A stretch of DNA of 64,000 nucleotides, taken from NCBI GenBank assembly GCA_947451145.1, contig CANFXW010000004.1, forward strand, positions 1 through 64,000, read 5' to 3'. Position 1 is the stretch's first letter. The number at the start of each line of letters is the position of its first letter. The translations under genes and the position numbers were made by a program. This DNA comes from Sphingomonadaceae bacterium (GTDB taxonomy: Bacteria; Pseudomonadota; Alphaproteobacteria; Sphingomonadales; Sphingomonadaceae). The notes under the pieces are model-generated. The model did no database searches. It saw only the letters and a program-made list of their open reading frames with translations, and was not told the DNA's origin. This document shows positions 43,504 through 51,692 of this stretch, in pieces.

Positions 43504-43899
43504 ATGCACGGCAAAGTTCAGCCTTCACAGTATCGATATGATCCGAGCCTGCATGGCATTGATCAAAGCAAAACAAGGCACGTCATGATCGCTGTCAACG
43601 GTCAGCGCGCCAGCGGCCAAGTCAACCGGTTCACCGTGACGCAAATCGACGCTGACGGGTTCTCCGCTGATTATGAAGATACGTTGGAGACCCGCGAGCA
43701 AATCGTGTTCAATTTTGCAGGCTACGGGATCGTCATTGCATCTCTGCAGTACGTTCTTGGCGTCGAAGCGCGATTCCGCCTTCACTCAACATTGAGCCAA
43801 TCAGACATGGACGCGATTCAGCGTCACGGCAGCATCAAAACCAACGGGTTTCTCAGTGCATGTTGCGGTGTCTCGCCAACTTTTCAGCCCTTGAACTAA
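43504..43899 (+). CDS. Small PilZ-like protein, tentative
   Basis: A 131-residue soluble protein. The middle reads HVMIAVNGQRASG, TQIDADGFSADYED, then FAGYGIVIASLQYVLG and VEARFRLHSTL, in the order of strands seen in PilZ domains, with DADGFSA in place of the D/NxSxxG motif. The usual RxxxR is not obvious, so cyclic di-GMP binding is doubtful. The longer frame from 43372 overlaps the pilin hairpin; ATG 43504 is a better start but is not certain. It stands alone between the pilin and a small membrane protein. Confidence 0.5.
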   Translation: MHGKVQPSQYRYDPSLHGIDQSKTRHVMIAVNGQRASGQVNRFTVTQIDADGFSADYEDTLETREQIVFNFAGYGIVIASLQYVLGVEARFRLHSTLSQSDMDAIQRHGSIKTNGFLSACCGVSPTFQPLN

Positions 43900-43939
43900 G
43901 TCCGATCGAAGCTGCATCATATTCACACAGGCTGCAAAA

Positions 43940-44182
43940 ATGACCGCCAAGCCATTCCGCATCATGAAATGTCGAACTGGACATAAAATCGCTGCATCAT
44001 GCCCAGATGGTAGCGACAAAGAGCCGAATGTGGCTGGGTCTCAGCACGTCGAAAGCGGTTTTGAAGGCATTCATTCTAAATCAACAAGAGCAGGCTGCAT
44101 CCTGATCCCCTTGATCGCAATCGGGCTATGGGCTTCCTTCATTGCATTATCATCAATTATCGTCCTAGCCCTCGGATACTAG
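43940..44182 (+). CDS. Small C-tail-anchored membrane protein, unknown
   Basis: An 80-residue predicted protein with a polar N-terminal 50 residues and a single hydrophobic segment near the C-terminus (CILIPLIAIGLWASFIALSSIIVLALG written in two blocks, about residues 53-79). It overlaps the 3' end of the convergent hybrid kinase by 18 bp. No family recognised. It may be a real small membrane protein or a chance frame. Confidence 0.4.
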   Translation: MTAKPFRIMKCRTGHKIAASCPDGSDKEPNVAGSQHVESGFEGIHSKSTRAGCILIPLIAIGLWASFIALSSIIVLALGY

Positions 44183-45718
44183 GTCCGTCGCTGATCCAAT
44201 AAGAAGACGCAGCACATCAACGTCGAGCGGTTTGCGAATGAACAGCCATTCCGGCCGCATCTCCAGATATTCGGGCATGTAGCCACTCATCAGCATAACC
44301 CGAATACCAGGCTGCAGACGGATTGCCTCAGTTGCGAGCTTCATACCATCGGTGCCGGGCATGATAACATCGGTCAGCAACAGGTCGAAGGTTTCCGCAG
44401 CAAGCAAAGACATGGCGGAGCCCGCGGATTCAGCTGGAACCACGCGATAACCCTCATCAACCAGAAGCTCGGCTAGTGCTTCGAGTGCATAGGGCTCATC
44501 TTCGACTAGAAGAATGCTGAGCCCATCCGTCAGTGATCGCTGGCTTTGGCGGACAACACCGGGGCCAGCTTCCTCGTCAGCCCGATTCCCCATGCCCAAG
44601 TTTGCAGGCAGCCTAATTCTAACCTGCGTCCCTTCACCAGGCACGGAGGCAAGGTCTGAATCGCCCCCCATCTCACGCGCGAAATCCATGACCGAAGCCA
44701 GTCCGACACCATTGCCGGTTTCCTTGGTCGAGAAAAACGGCTCGAATGCAGCCTCAAGCACGCTGGCGTCCATACCAAAACCTGTGTCGGCAACCTCAAT
44801 GACTACCATCCCGGACGCCCGATCTAATCGCGTGGAGATCGAGACGGTTCCGGCATTGCCATCCATCGCCTCGCGCGCGTTCATCAATAGACTTGTTAGG
44901 CAATTTACCAGCCCATTGCGGCTAACCTTGATCGGCAGTGGTCCGATCGAGAGATCACTCACCAGAGCTGTACGTGGACCAGCGATCATTCTGAAATAGG
45001 GCCAGCTTTCGCATATAAGCTCGTCAATATCCTCGGCAGATCCGGAATCGTTTTTCTGCTTCGCGACGATCATCAGCGCCTTAGTGATTTCAATACTACG
45101 GCTAACTGAATCCAAAATGATCCGAATGCGGTGCTCCTGATCGTCTGGCAAATGGCCAGCCTTCAAGGCATTCAGGCAGTTCAGCTCTATGATCGAATTC
45201 AGGTTATTGAAATCATGCGCCAGAAAGCCCGCTGATGCCTTGATCCGGCTGACCAACTCAACGCTGCGCTCTCTTTCCTTCACAAGATCGAAGGCATTTT
45301 CCTTGGTCTCTTCAAGCAGCCCGTTGAGTACACCAATCTGGAGATAGGCGGCAACAATCGGGTCAGAGTGAGCAAAGTCAGCAATGTTCAGGTTCAGCTC
45401 GGACAGTGAACGCGCCGCAGGCATATGGCTGAGCGCAAATAGAAATCGGTCACCACTTTTCAGCACAGCGCCGGCAAGTACGAATTTTTCGTCGCGGGAA
45501 TGCAGCTTGATGGGGGCGCCGCTTTCAACCCAGTTATCGAGGCATGGATCGCGTTCCCACGCTGGGGATGAAAAATGATCAAACAGGAAGTCGCCGGCAT
45601 TCAATTCAGGGAAAATGCGACGCAATGAAGGGCCAAGTTCCCGCACGATCGCCTGTCCATCGACGAGAATGAATGCCGGAAAAATGACACCAATTTGCTC
45701 AGCAGAAAGGTCAATCAT
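44165..45718 (-). CDS. H-NOX-associated hybrid histidine kinase (HNOBA-HisKA-HATPase-receiver)
   Basis: A 517-residue cytoplasmic sensor kinase. Residues 8-120 look like an HNOBA domain (FPAFILVDGQAIV, PELNAGDFLFDHF, KSGDRFLFALS), the partner domain of heme-NO sensors. A short coiled stretch leads to the dimerisation helix with the phospho-His in FLAHDFNNLNS near residue 170, then the ATPase domain (NAREAMD, DTGFGM, KETGNGVGLAS). A C-terminal receiver carries DEP, LLLTDVIMPGTDG and IRKPLD, with all key residues. It overlaps the H-NOX gene by four bases, so H-NOX probably gates kinase activity. Output may be cell-surface or biofilm control. Confidence 0.9.
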   Translation of the reverse strand: MIDLSAEQIGVIFPAFILVDGQAIVRELGPSLRRIFPELNAGDFLFDHFSSPAWERDPCLDNWVESGAPIKLHSRDEKFVLAGAVLKSGDRFLFALSHMPAARSLSELNLNIADFAHSDPIVAAYLQIGVLNGLLEETKENAFDLVKERERSVELVSRIKASAGFLAHDFNNLNSIIELNCLNALKAGHLPDDQEHRIRIILDSVSRSIEITKALMIVAKQKNDSGSAEDIDELICESWPYFRMIAGPRTALVSDLSIGPLPIKVSRNGLVNCLTSLLMNAREAMDGNAGTVSISTRLDRASGMVVIEVADTGFGMDASVLEAAFEPFFSTKETGNGVGLASVMDFAREMGGDSDLASVPGEGTQVRIRLPANLGMGNRADEEAGPGVVRQSQRSLTDGLSILLVEDEPYALEALAELLVDEGYRVVPAESAGSAMSLLAAETFDLLLTDVIMPGTDGMKLATEAIRLQPGIRVMLMSGYMPEYLEMRPEWLFIRKPLDVDVLRLLIGSATDLVSEG

Positions 45719-46257
45719 GTGTCGGCCAGAGTAATGACGAAATCCGTCCCGTTGGATTTGGCGTCACACTGGGTGACTGTGCCGATTTCTCCGAAACGAT
45801 CCAGCAGTCCCTCAAGCAATCCGACCACAAAGGGTTCAAGTCCCTCTCGGCTTGACCAGTAACGCACCCGGATCTCTGGACCATCCGATCCGACAACCGA
45901 AAAGGATGGCGTATTCGCCTGCGGCAGTGCGAGCGCAACCGACGCGTGCATGCGATCAAGATTGGCGATGAAAGTGGTCAAATTCTGACCGGTAAAATTC
46001 ATCAGCGCGCCATATGATCCTCGCTCGGCAAAGCGGATCCAATAGCGGCCAAAATGCTTCAGGCATGTTGGCACATCCATTTCCAGCACTTGAGAGGCCG
46101 CCCCGACTATCGCCAGCGTCATTGCATCATCGTAAACGACAGCGCTGATCAATTCGACGGGACCGATAGCACAGGACTGTTCGATCTCGCTCCAGGCTTC
46201 TGCGCCTTTTAGCTCAACGACCATTTCCCTTATTCCGCGGTGGATCATTCCATACAT
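45715..46257 (-). CDS. H-NOX heme-nitric oxide/oxygen-binding sensor
   Basis: A 180-residue gas-sensing heme protein. H104 in NLDRMHASVAL is the expected proximal heme ligand, and Y133-S135-R137 form the YxSxR motif that holds the heme propionates. The N-terminal MYGMIHRGI is the normal H-NOX start, so ATG 46257 is preferred to a TTG at 46269. No Tyr equivalent to the distal Tyr140 that stabilises O2 was identified by eye, which would favour NO over O2, but this needs alignment. It is coupled to the HNOBA kinase through an ATGA overlap. Confidence 0.92.
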   Translation of the reverse strand: MYGMIHRGIREMVVELKGAEAWSEIEQSCAIGPVELISAVVYDDAMTLAIVGAASQVLEMDVPTCLKHFGRYWIRFAERGSYGALMNFTGQNLTTFIANLDRMHASVALALPQANTPSFSVVGSDGPEIRVRYWSSREGLEPFVVGLLEGLLDRFGEIGTVTQCDAKSNGTDFVITLADT

Positions 46258-46310
46258 GAGTGAGTCCAAAATCCTTTGGGGTCAGACAACGCAAACTCTG
46301 GTTTGCAGTT

Positions 46311-46532
46311 CTATTCGGAGCAATCCGGCAAGGAATCGATCAGCAAGCTGAGACGGTCTGCCTGCTTCTCGATACGGTCCAGTTTGGCGAGCAAATAGGC
46401 AGATGCCTCCTCGTCAAGTCCGGGCGCAAGCCTTGAACGAAGATTGGCCGCCGTCAATCGCAAGACATTTACCGGCTGCCGCAGATCGTGCCGGAACTGC
46501 CTCATTTCTGCATTTGCTTTCAAAGCGGCCAT
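46311..46532 (-). CDS. Free-standing HisKA-like (dimerisation/phospho-His) stub
   Basis: A 73-residue helical protein with MRQFRHDLRQPVNVLRL, an H-box like that of histidine kinases (H at residue 15), followed by a second helix (YLLAKLDRIEKQADRLSLLI). No ATPase domain or sensor domain is present. It lies 53 bp upstream of the H-NOX gene on the same strand, so it may be expressed with it. It could be a phosphotransfer protein, a kinase inhibitor that competes in dimerisation, or the leftover of a truncated kinase. The neighbouring 234 bp before it hold no further kinase sequence. Confidence 0.6.
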   Translation of the reverse strand: MAALKANAEMRQFRHDLRQPVNVLRLTAANLRSRLAPGLDEEASAYLLAKLDRIEKQADRLSLLIDSLPDCSE

Positions 46533-46766
46533 ACCAATCTAACGAAAAGTCCTGCATTCATAACGGATAGCGCCACGACAGAACATGTTGATTAGATAGC
46601 AAATCTATCACCTCACCGCAGCTTTGACACCAAAACTAGTGCCAATTCTGCAGCATTATACCTATATCAATGCACTTCCTGCACCAAATTTGGTTTTGGA
46701 ATGGCGCAATTCCGTGGTTACGCAGGGCAAGATAAAAAGACACTCCCGGGGACATTTTGCATTTCC

Positions 46767-47612
46767 ATGTCGAACATGAACGAGTTCATTCTCGAGGCAG
46801 CGCCAAGCAGCTGCACCGTGCTTATCGTCGATGACGATACCGACGCGCTAGAAGAATATGGCGAGATTGCAGAGACTCTAGGCTACAGCTGCGTTGTGGC
46901 GAGCGAAGCCTATGTTGCGCTGAAGATGATCACCGAAGACCCACGCATCGGCATCGTGATTACCGATCTGAACATGCCAATGATAGATGGCCTGTCGTTT
47001 CTGGATGAACTCGACTCGCGCTTTTCTAAGGTGCGACCGATCCTGTCGATCGTCATTACTGGTTATGGCTCCTTCGAATCCGTGGTCGAAGCCATGCGGT
47101 TCAACGCACGCGACTTTCTGCAAAAGCCAGTAACCAAAGAAGGCCTTGCTGCTGTCCTGAGGCGGGCATCTCGCACCTGGAACCAGATGGCCTTCAATTT
47201 CAGATCTTCGCCTGCGACTGGAGATCTGCATGCGCCACCTCAAGCCTTGGCTGAATCAGGGACATCCCGTGAATTCAGTGACCAGGAACTGCTTGAAATG
47301 GTCAGGACCCTGGTCCGCAAGCGCGAACGGCGCGGTGAATTTCTCGATCGCGAGATGTTTTCCGACCCAACTTGGGACCTTCTTCTCGACCTCACTTCTG
47401 CCAAGTTGGAAGGCGTGCCAGTCCCGGTATCCAGCGCCTGTGCAGCAACGCATCTGCCGCTAAGCACGGCCCTGCGCTATGTGCGTGCACTGGTCGACGC
47501 GGGCCTCGTCAAGCGCTGGCGGGACCCGAGCGACAGAAGGCGAGACCTTCTCGAGCTGGAACAAAAGGCCATGGATTCAATGCGGCAGTATCTCTCGGTC
47601 GTAAGGCCCTGA
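46767..47612 (+). CDS. Response regulator with receiver and MarR-like winged-helix output
   Basis: A 281-residue protein. The receiver (about residues 14-130) has DDD near the start, the acceptor Asp in IVITDLNMPMIDG, and the Lys in FLQKPVT, so it looks competent for phosphorylation. After a linker, the C-terminal part (about residues 190-275) carries SSACAATHLPLSTALRYVRALVDAGLVKRW and a wing with DPSDRRRDLLEL, typical of MarR-family DNA binding. The pairing of a receiver with a MarR-like output is unusual. An open frame extends to 46701; ATG 46767 is preferred. It is convergent with the PAS kinase at 47660, which could be its partner. Confidence 0.82.
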   Translation: MSNMNEFILEAAPSSCTVLIVDDDTDALEEYGEIAETLGYSCVVASEAYVALKMITEDPRIGIVITDLNMPMIDGLSFLDELDSRFSKVRPILSIVITGYGSFESVVEAMRFNARDFLQKPVTKEGLAAVLRRASRTWNQMAFNFRSSPATGDLHAPPQALAESGTSREFSDQELLEMVRTLVRKRERRGEFLDREMFSDPTWDLLLDLTSAKLEGVPVPVSSACAATHLPLSTALRYVRALVDAGLVKRWRDPSDRRRDLLELEQKAMDSMRQYLSVVRP

Positions 47613-47659
47613 GATTCCGCGTTTTCGTGCAACAATAATTAGGCTGTTCGCCCTGCGAG

Positions 47660-49483
47660 CTAGGCCTGTATCGCCAGTTCGCGCGGCAAAGTTAGCCTGA
47701 TCGCCACCCCTTTGCCGCCAGCATCGACAATGTCGACGCTGCCGCCATGTAAGCCGGCAATTTGGCGCACAATCGAGAGCCCCAAACCAGTACCAGGCCG
47801 GTCGCCAACATTTGCAGCGCGGACATAATCTTCGAAGACGCCTTCGCGCTCTGGTCCGGGAATCCCGATACCATGGTCACGGATGATAATCTGGATATCC
47901 TCGCTTCTCGCGATTGCCCGTATTTCAATGCGGGGATCGCCGTCAGCGTATTTCACGGCATTGGTCAGCAGGTTGGATAATGCCTGTTCAATGAGATGGC
48001 GGTCAAAGCTGATCGGCGGAAGCGGCGGCAAATCAAGTGAGACTTCAAGCCCCCGATTAGCCTCTTGGAATGAACGCGCTACGAGCGTGATTACCGTGCC
48101 TATTTGCCCTTGTGTCGGAGAATAGCCCAGCGTGCCAAGACTTTTTCGGGTAGACTCAATCGTGTTCTCGAGAAGATGCAGCATGCGCCGGACAGTTGCG
48201 CGAATACGGCTCGCCCATGCCCGGGATTGATCGGTTGACCCTGACGGCGCGCTCCGCTCGAGCATCTGTGCCGTATTATCGATCACAGCCAACGGAGTCC
48301 GCAAATCGTGTGCGGCAATCGCCAGAAAGCGGCGCTGCATTTCGGTTGTCCGCCGCTCGATATCGAGGGCGGCCTCGAGTTCCGTCTTTGATTGGTAAAG
48401 CTGATTGATATCCGTCGCGAGAACAACAAGCGCGTCCTGCTTCTCATAGGTAATGCGCGCACCGGATACGGCCGCCCAGAAGCACCCGCCATCGCCAGAA
48501 TTCATCTGCATCTGCAGCGTACCAGCGCCGCTCTCCAATACTGCACTGCGAAAAGCTTCGTAGGCAGTTGGAATAGCAAAAAAGCCATCCGCCCTCGCCT
48601 GCGACAGGAGAGACGGTCCAAGTAGCGCCTGTGCGGCAAAATTCGCCTTCAGAACCTTGTTGCCTTGTGTTGCGATAACCAGCGCGGGCCCAACACTCAG
48701 GCTCAGAACTGCGTTCAACGCAGCTTCGCTAGCGGCAAGCTGGCGCGAAATCTGTGCGAGTTGTGTCATATCCTGCTGGGTAACGAGCAAGGCCGTCTGC
48801 CCGTCTGCAGGATCTGTCAGAAGTGACAATTGCACCGCGTGCACAGGCAATCCCTCAATTGCCATTGTCGCGCTTCGGGCTGTCGTATTTCCGGTTGCTG
48901 TGGCATTATCGAGCAGTTGCCGACAATCTTGAGGATCGGCGAACATTGCCGCAAACATGTCGGCCTCGGGAGCTTTGGACCGCTCCAGTTCGGCAAAGCA
49001 GGCCTGTGCAGCTGGATTGCGCATCAAAACTTCGCCGGTTTCGGAGAACATTGAGACCATTAGACTAGTGTGCCGCAGTGCCTCGATGGATCTGAGTTCG
49101 GCGAGTGGCAATTCGGTCCGCGACAAGACCTGAATCTCAACCATCATCGCCTCGGCACAGCCACTAAGGCTGACCCCCCGGCATCGTGAGATGGTCGGAG
49201 TTGCAGCCCCCTTTGGATAAAACGTCCAGCTCTCGGTTACGATTTCGCCCTGCCGAAATCTCTCTTGGTAATCGGCCAGTCTCAGCCGAGTGGAGTCGCT
49301 GTAGGGCGTGAGTTCCCGGCTCGTCAGTTCATCGGCAGATTCAGCATTCCAGAATCGGAGCGCCGCATCATTGGACCATTCAACGTGCTCACTCTCAAAA
49401 TTGTACATGTAAATCGGTGAGCCCAACAGCGCCATTGCCGCGAGCGCATCTGGAGTAAGCAAAGGGAAAGCGGTTTCAGACAT
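47660..49483 (-). CDS. PAS-domain sensor histidine kinase
   Basis: A 607-residue cytoplasmic kinase without clear membrane helices. The N-terminal two-thirds holds three PAS-like units, the first starting around LGSPIYMYNFESEHVEWSN, the second around LMVSMFSETGEVLMRNPAA and the third around ALNAVLSLSVGPALVIATQG. The H-box is FLAIAAHDLRTPLAV near residue 375, followed by the ATPase boxes NLLTNAVKYADG, DHGIGIPG and GTGLGLSIVRQ. An open frame reaches 49648; ATG 49483 fits the family better, though its ribosome site is weak. The ligand is unknown. The convergent MarR-output regulator at 46767 is a likely partner. Confidence 0.86.
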   Translation of the reverse strand: MSETAFPLLTPDALAAMALLGSPIYMYNFESEHVEWSNDAALRFWNAESADELTSRELTPYSDSTRLRLADYQERFRQGEIVTESWTFYPKGAATPTISRCRGVSLSGCAEAMMVEIQVLSRTELPLAELRSIEALRHTSLMVSMFSETGEVLMRNPAAQACFAELERSKAPEADMFAAMFADPQDCRQLLDNATATGNTTARSATMAIEGLPVHAVQLSLLTDPADGQTALLVTQQDMTQLAQISRQLAASEAALNAVLSLSVGPALVIATQGNKVLKANFAAQALLGPSLLSQARADGFFAIPTAYEAFRSAVLESGAGTLQMQMNSGDGGCFWAAVSGARITYEKQDALVVLATDINQLYQSKTELEAALDIERRTTEMQRRFLAIAAHDLRTPLAVIDNTAQMLERSAPSGSTDQSRAWASRIRATVRRMLHLLENTIESTRKSLGTLGYSPTQGQIGTVITLVARSFQEANRGLEVSLDLPPLPPISFDRHLIEQALSNLLTNAVKYADGDPRIEIRAIARSEDIQIIIRDHGIGIPGPEREGVFEDYVRAANVGDRPGTGLGLSIVRQIAGLHGGSVDIVDAGGKGVAIRLTLPRELAIQA

Positions 49484-50234
49484 GGTCCCAATCAAAGTTA
49501 CGAAAGGCAATTCGCCCGGAAGGCTCCTGTTTCGCGCAACCTGATTAATTTCCAAGCTACTCGAGGGAGAAATGTCAACCAATGCCCCGCACGCGACAAA
49601 CTCGCTCAGGCTTGGCCAGATTAGAATTTTTTGAGATTGCCGAAACACTCTATCCTGTCATTCACCTGTGAACGCGCGCTTTTCTCGCAGAGTGGACACC
49701 GTCGGCTGCCTTTGCCGGCCTTGGCGAAGGTAACCAAAATTTGCTGCAATAATGGCATCGAATTTCGGACATCGCTTCAAATTCTGTGCCCTCGACTGAA
49801 TAAGCCTCTTCAATACCGCTGATGACCCGAAATGCGCAATCAGATGGCGGTCTTCACAACTCAGTTGCAGCGCCGCCGCCCCATGTTCCGATGACAACAG
49901 GGGAATGATCGCGTCAGATGCAAAAGGCGCTCTTAAGTGACTTAGGCTTGCTATTGGCTTGTGTTTCCATCGCTTTCACAGGCGAATGGCCGGAAATTGC
50001 AGAGCGGGGCAGGCCTTTCATTACCCCCTGCCCCTCAGCCAGGAGCATCTGTTGCAGGTCGAGGCCTCCAAGTGCCAGCGGCCAGTCCGCCACATATGCA
50101 AGTTGCTCAAGATCGGCCCCGATTGAACAGCGCCAATGCTCCGGATACAGCCGCCAAAAAAACCAAAATGGCACCAATTAAAAAAAATGTTAACAGTATA
50201 AAAATCATCCTTCTGCACCTTAAAGGCTCGCATT
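49484..50234. other. Long intergenic region before the type I secretion operon
   Basis: The 751-bp stretch has several short frames on both strands but none with recognisable protein features. The right third (from about 50170) is AT-rich and should contain the promoter of the TolC gene. Nothing else is supported. Confidence 0.4.
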
Positions 50235-51692
50235 ATGCAGAGAGATATATTCGTGCAAAAAATTGGTTCTAACACAATACGTCTATATCTAAAAACAACG
50301 GCTATTGCCTTGACTATTGCGTCTTCAATAAGTGTTTCACGCGCAACTACACTTGAAGAAGCTCTTAGTGCAGCCTACCATCATGACGCTCAGATAATAA
50401 GTGCGGCTGCTCAAACGGACTCTGCGGATGCAGCCGTTGCGATTTCGAAGGCCGATGCCCTTCCATCGATCGATAGCAGTGTTTCTTATGCCGAAACTCT
50501 TGCTGGCGGCGACCGCGGCGCTTCGGGGCTGCAGCTTCAGACATCGGTCAATCTGCCGATATACCAAGGCGGGTCGGTTCGAAACAATGTGAAAGCCGCA
50601 GAAGCGCGGAGCACAGCCAGCCGCGCACTGGCCGCTGATGTCGAAACCAACGTGTTCAGCACCGCAGTCGCTGCCTATCTGGACGTCATCAGGGATCGCA
50701 AGATTGTCCTCCTTAACCGCGAGAATGTGGAAACGCTGACCACCACATTTTGGGGTGTCAGCAAACGCCTTGCCGCCCACAACCTCACACGGACTGACCT
50801 TTCCCAGGCATTGGCGCGGCTCGCGATAGCTAAGGGACAGCTTGCCCGGGCTGAAGCGGCATTGGTGGCAAGCGAGTCTGAATACCGGCGCGTCACCGGC
50901 ATGAAGGCGGGTGAGCTGGTTTCCCCACCAGCCCTGCGAGACATGCCTGCCGATGTCGAAGATGCAATCGTTTCAGCCTTGAATAACAATCCACGCTTGC
51001 AGGCAGCTCGAACAATCGCCGATGCCAGCAGCCTCGAACTTGAGGCAGCCCGCGGCGAACTACTCCCACGCGTCTATGCCACGCTGAACAGCAATTATGC
51101 CGGCACGCCGGTTATGAACGCCGCAGGCCTGCGCGAAAACTTCGCGGCCTCTGCCGGAATATCGCTCAGGCTCAGCCTGTTCCAAGGCGGACGCAAGACC
51201 GCCAGTGTCCGGCGCGCGTCATCGCGAAACATTCAATCCGAGCAAAGCGCGATTGATCTGGAAAGATCAGTGGAATCGGCAACCCGCGCCGCCTTTGCCA
51301 ACTGGCAAGCTGCGATCGCTATGGTTCAGGCAAGCGATATGGCGGTGGACTCCAGCCGCCAGGCCCTTTCCGGCGTACGCATGGAAAACAGTTACGGCAG
51401 CCGCACGGTTCTCGATATGCTGAATGCCGAACAGGAACTGCGCGATGCCCAGTCGCAGCTCGCAAGGGCGGAACGGGATTCCTATCTGGCTGGCTTCCAG
51501 GTTCTGGCGACCATGGGCCAGGCTCAGGCGAAATTTCTTAACCTCTCCTCCGAGCCAGCCGTCCCGGAAGAGCCAGCCGCCGATCCGGCGGACCACAAAG
51601 AGCTGGCGCCGGTTAGCAGCGCCCAACCCAACCCGAGCAGCCCTAATCCAAAGGGAAGCGCAATTACCCCCGAACGGGAGCAAAAGCATTGA
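50235..51692 (+). CDS. TolC-family outer-membrane channel of a type I secretion system
   Basis: A 485-residue outer-membrane efflux protein. A signal peptide lies at about residues 16-38 (LKTTAIALTIASSISVSRA). Two OEP repeats follow, each with long helices and beta strands: LQTSVNLPIYQGGSVRNNV in the first and ISLRLSLFQGGRKTASVRRA in the second, both with the QGG turn. RTVLDMLNAEQELRDAQSQL marks the second helix pair. The last 45 residues are a Pro/Ala-rich tail. It overlaps the ABC transporter gene by four bases. It forms the trimeric exit duct for the RTX peroxidase. Confidence 0.92.
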   Translation: MQRDIFVQKIGSNTIRLYLKTTAIALTIASSISVSRATTLEEALSAAYHHDAQIISAAAQTDSADAAVAISKADALPSIDSSVSYAETLAGGDRGASGLQLQTSVNLPIYQGGSVRNNVKAAEARSTASRALAADVETNVFSTAVAAYLDVIRDRKIVLLNRENVETLTTTFWGVSKRLAAHNLTRTDLSQALARLAIAKGQLARAEAALVASESEYRRVTGMKAGELVSPPALRDMPADVEDAIVSALNNNPRLQAARTIADASSLELEAARGELLPRVYATLNSNYAGTPVMNAAGLRENFAASAGISLRLSLFQGGRKTASVRRASSRNIQSEQSAIDLERSVESATRAAFANWQAAIAMVQASDMAVDSSRQALSGVRMENSYGSRTVLDMLNAEQELRDAQSQLARAERDSYLAGFQVLATMGQAQAKFLNLSSEPAVPEEPAADPADHKELAPVSSAQPNPSSPNPKGSAITPEREQKH

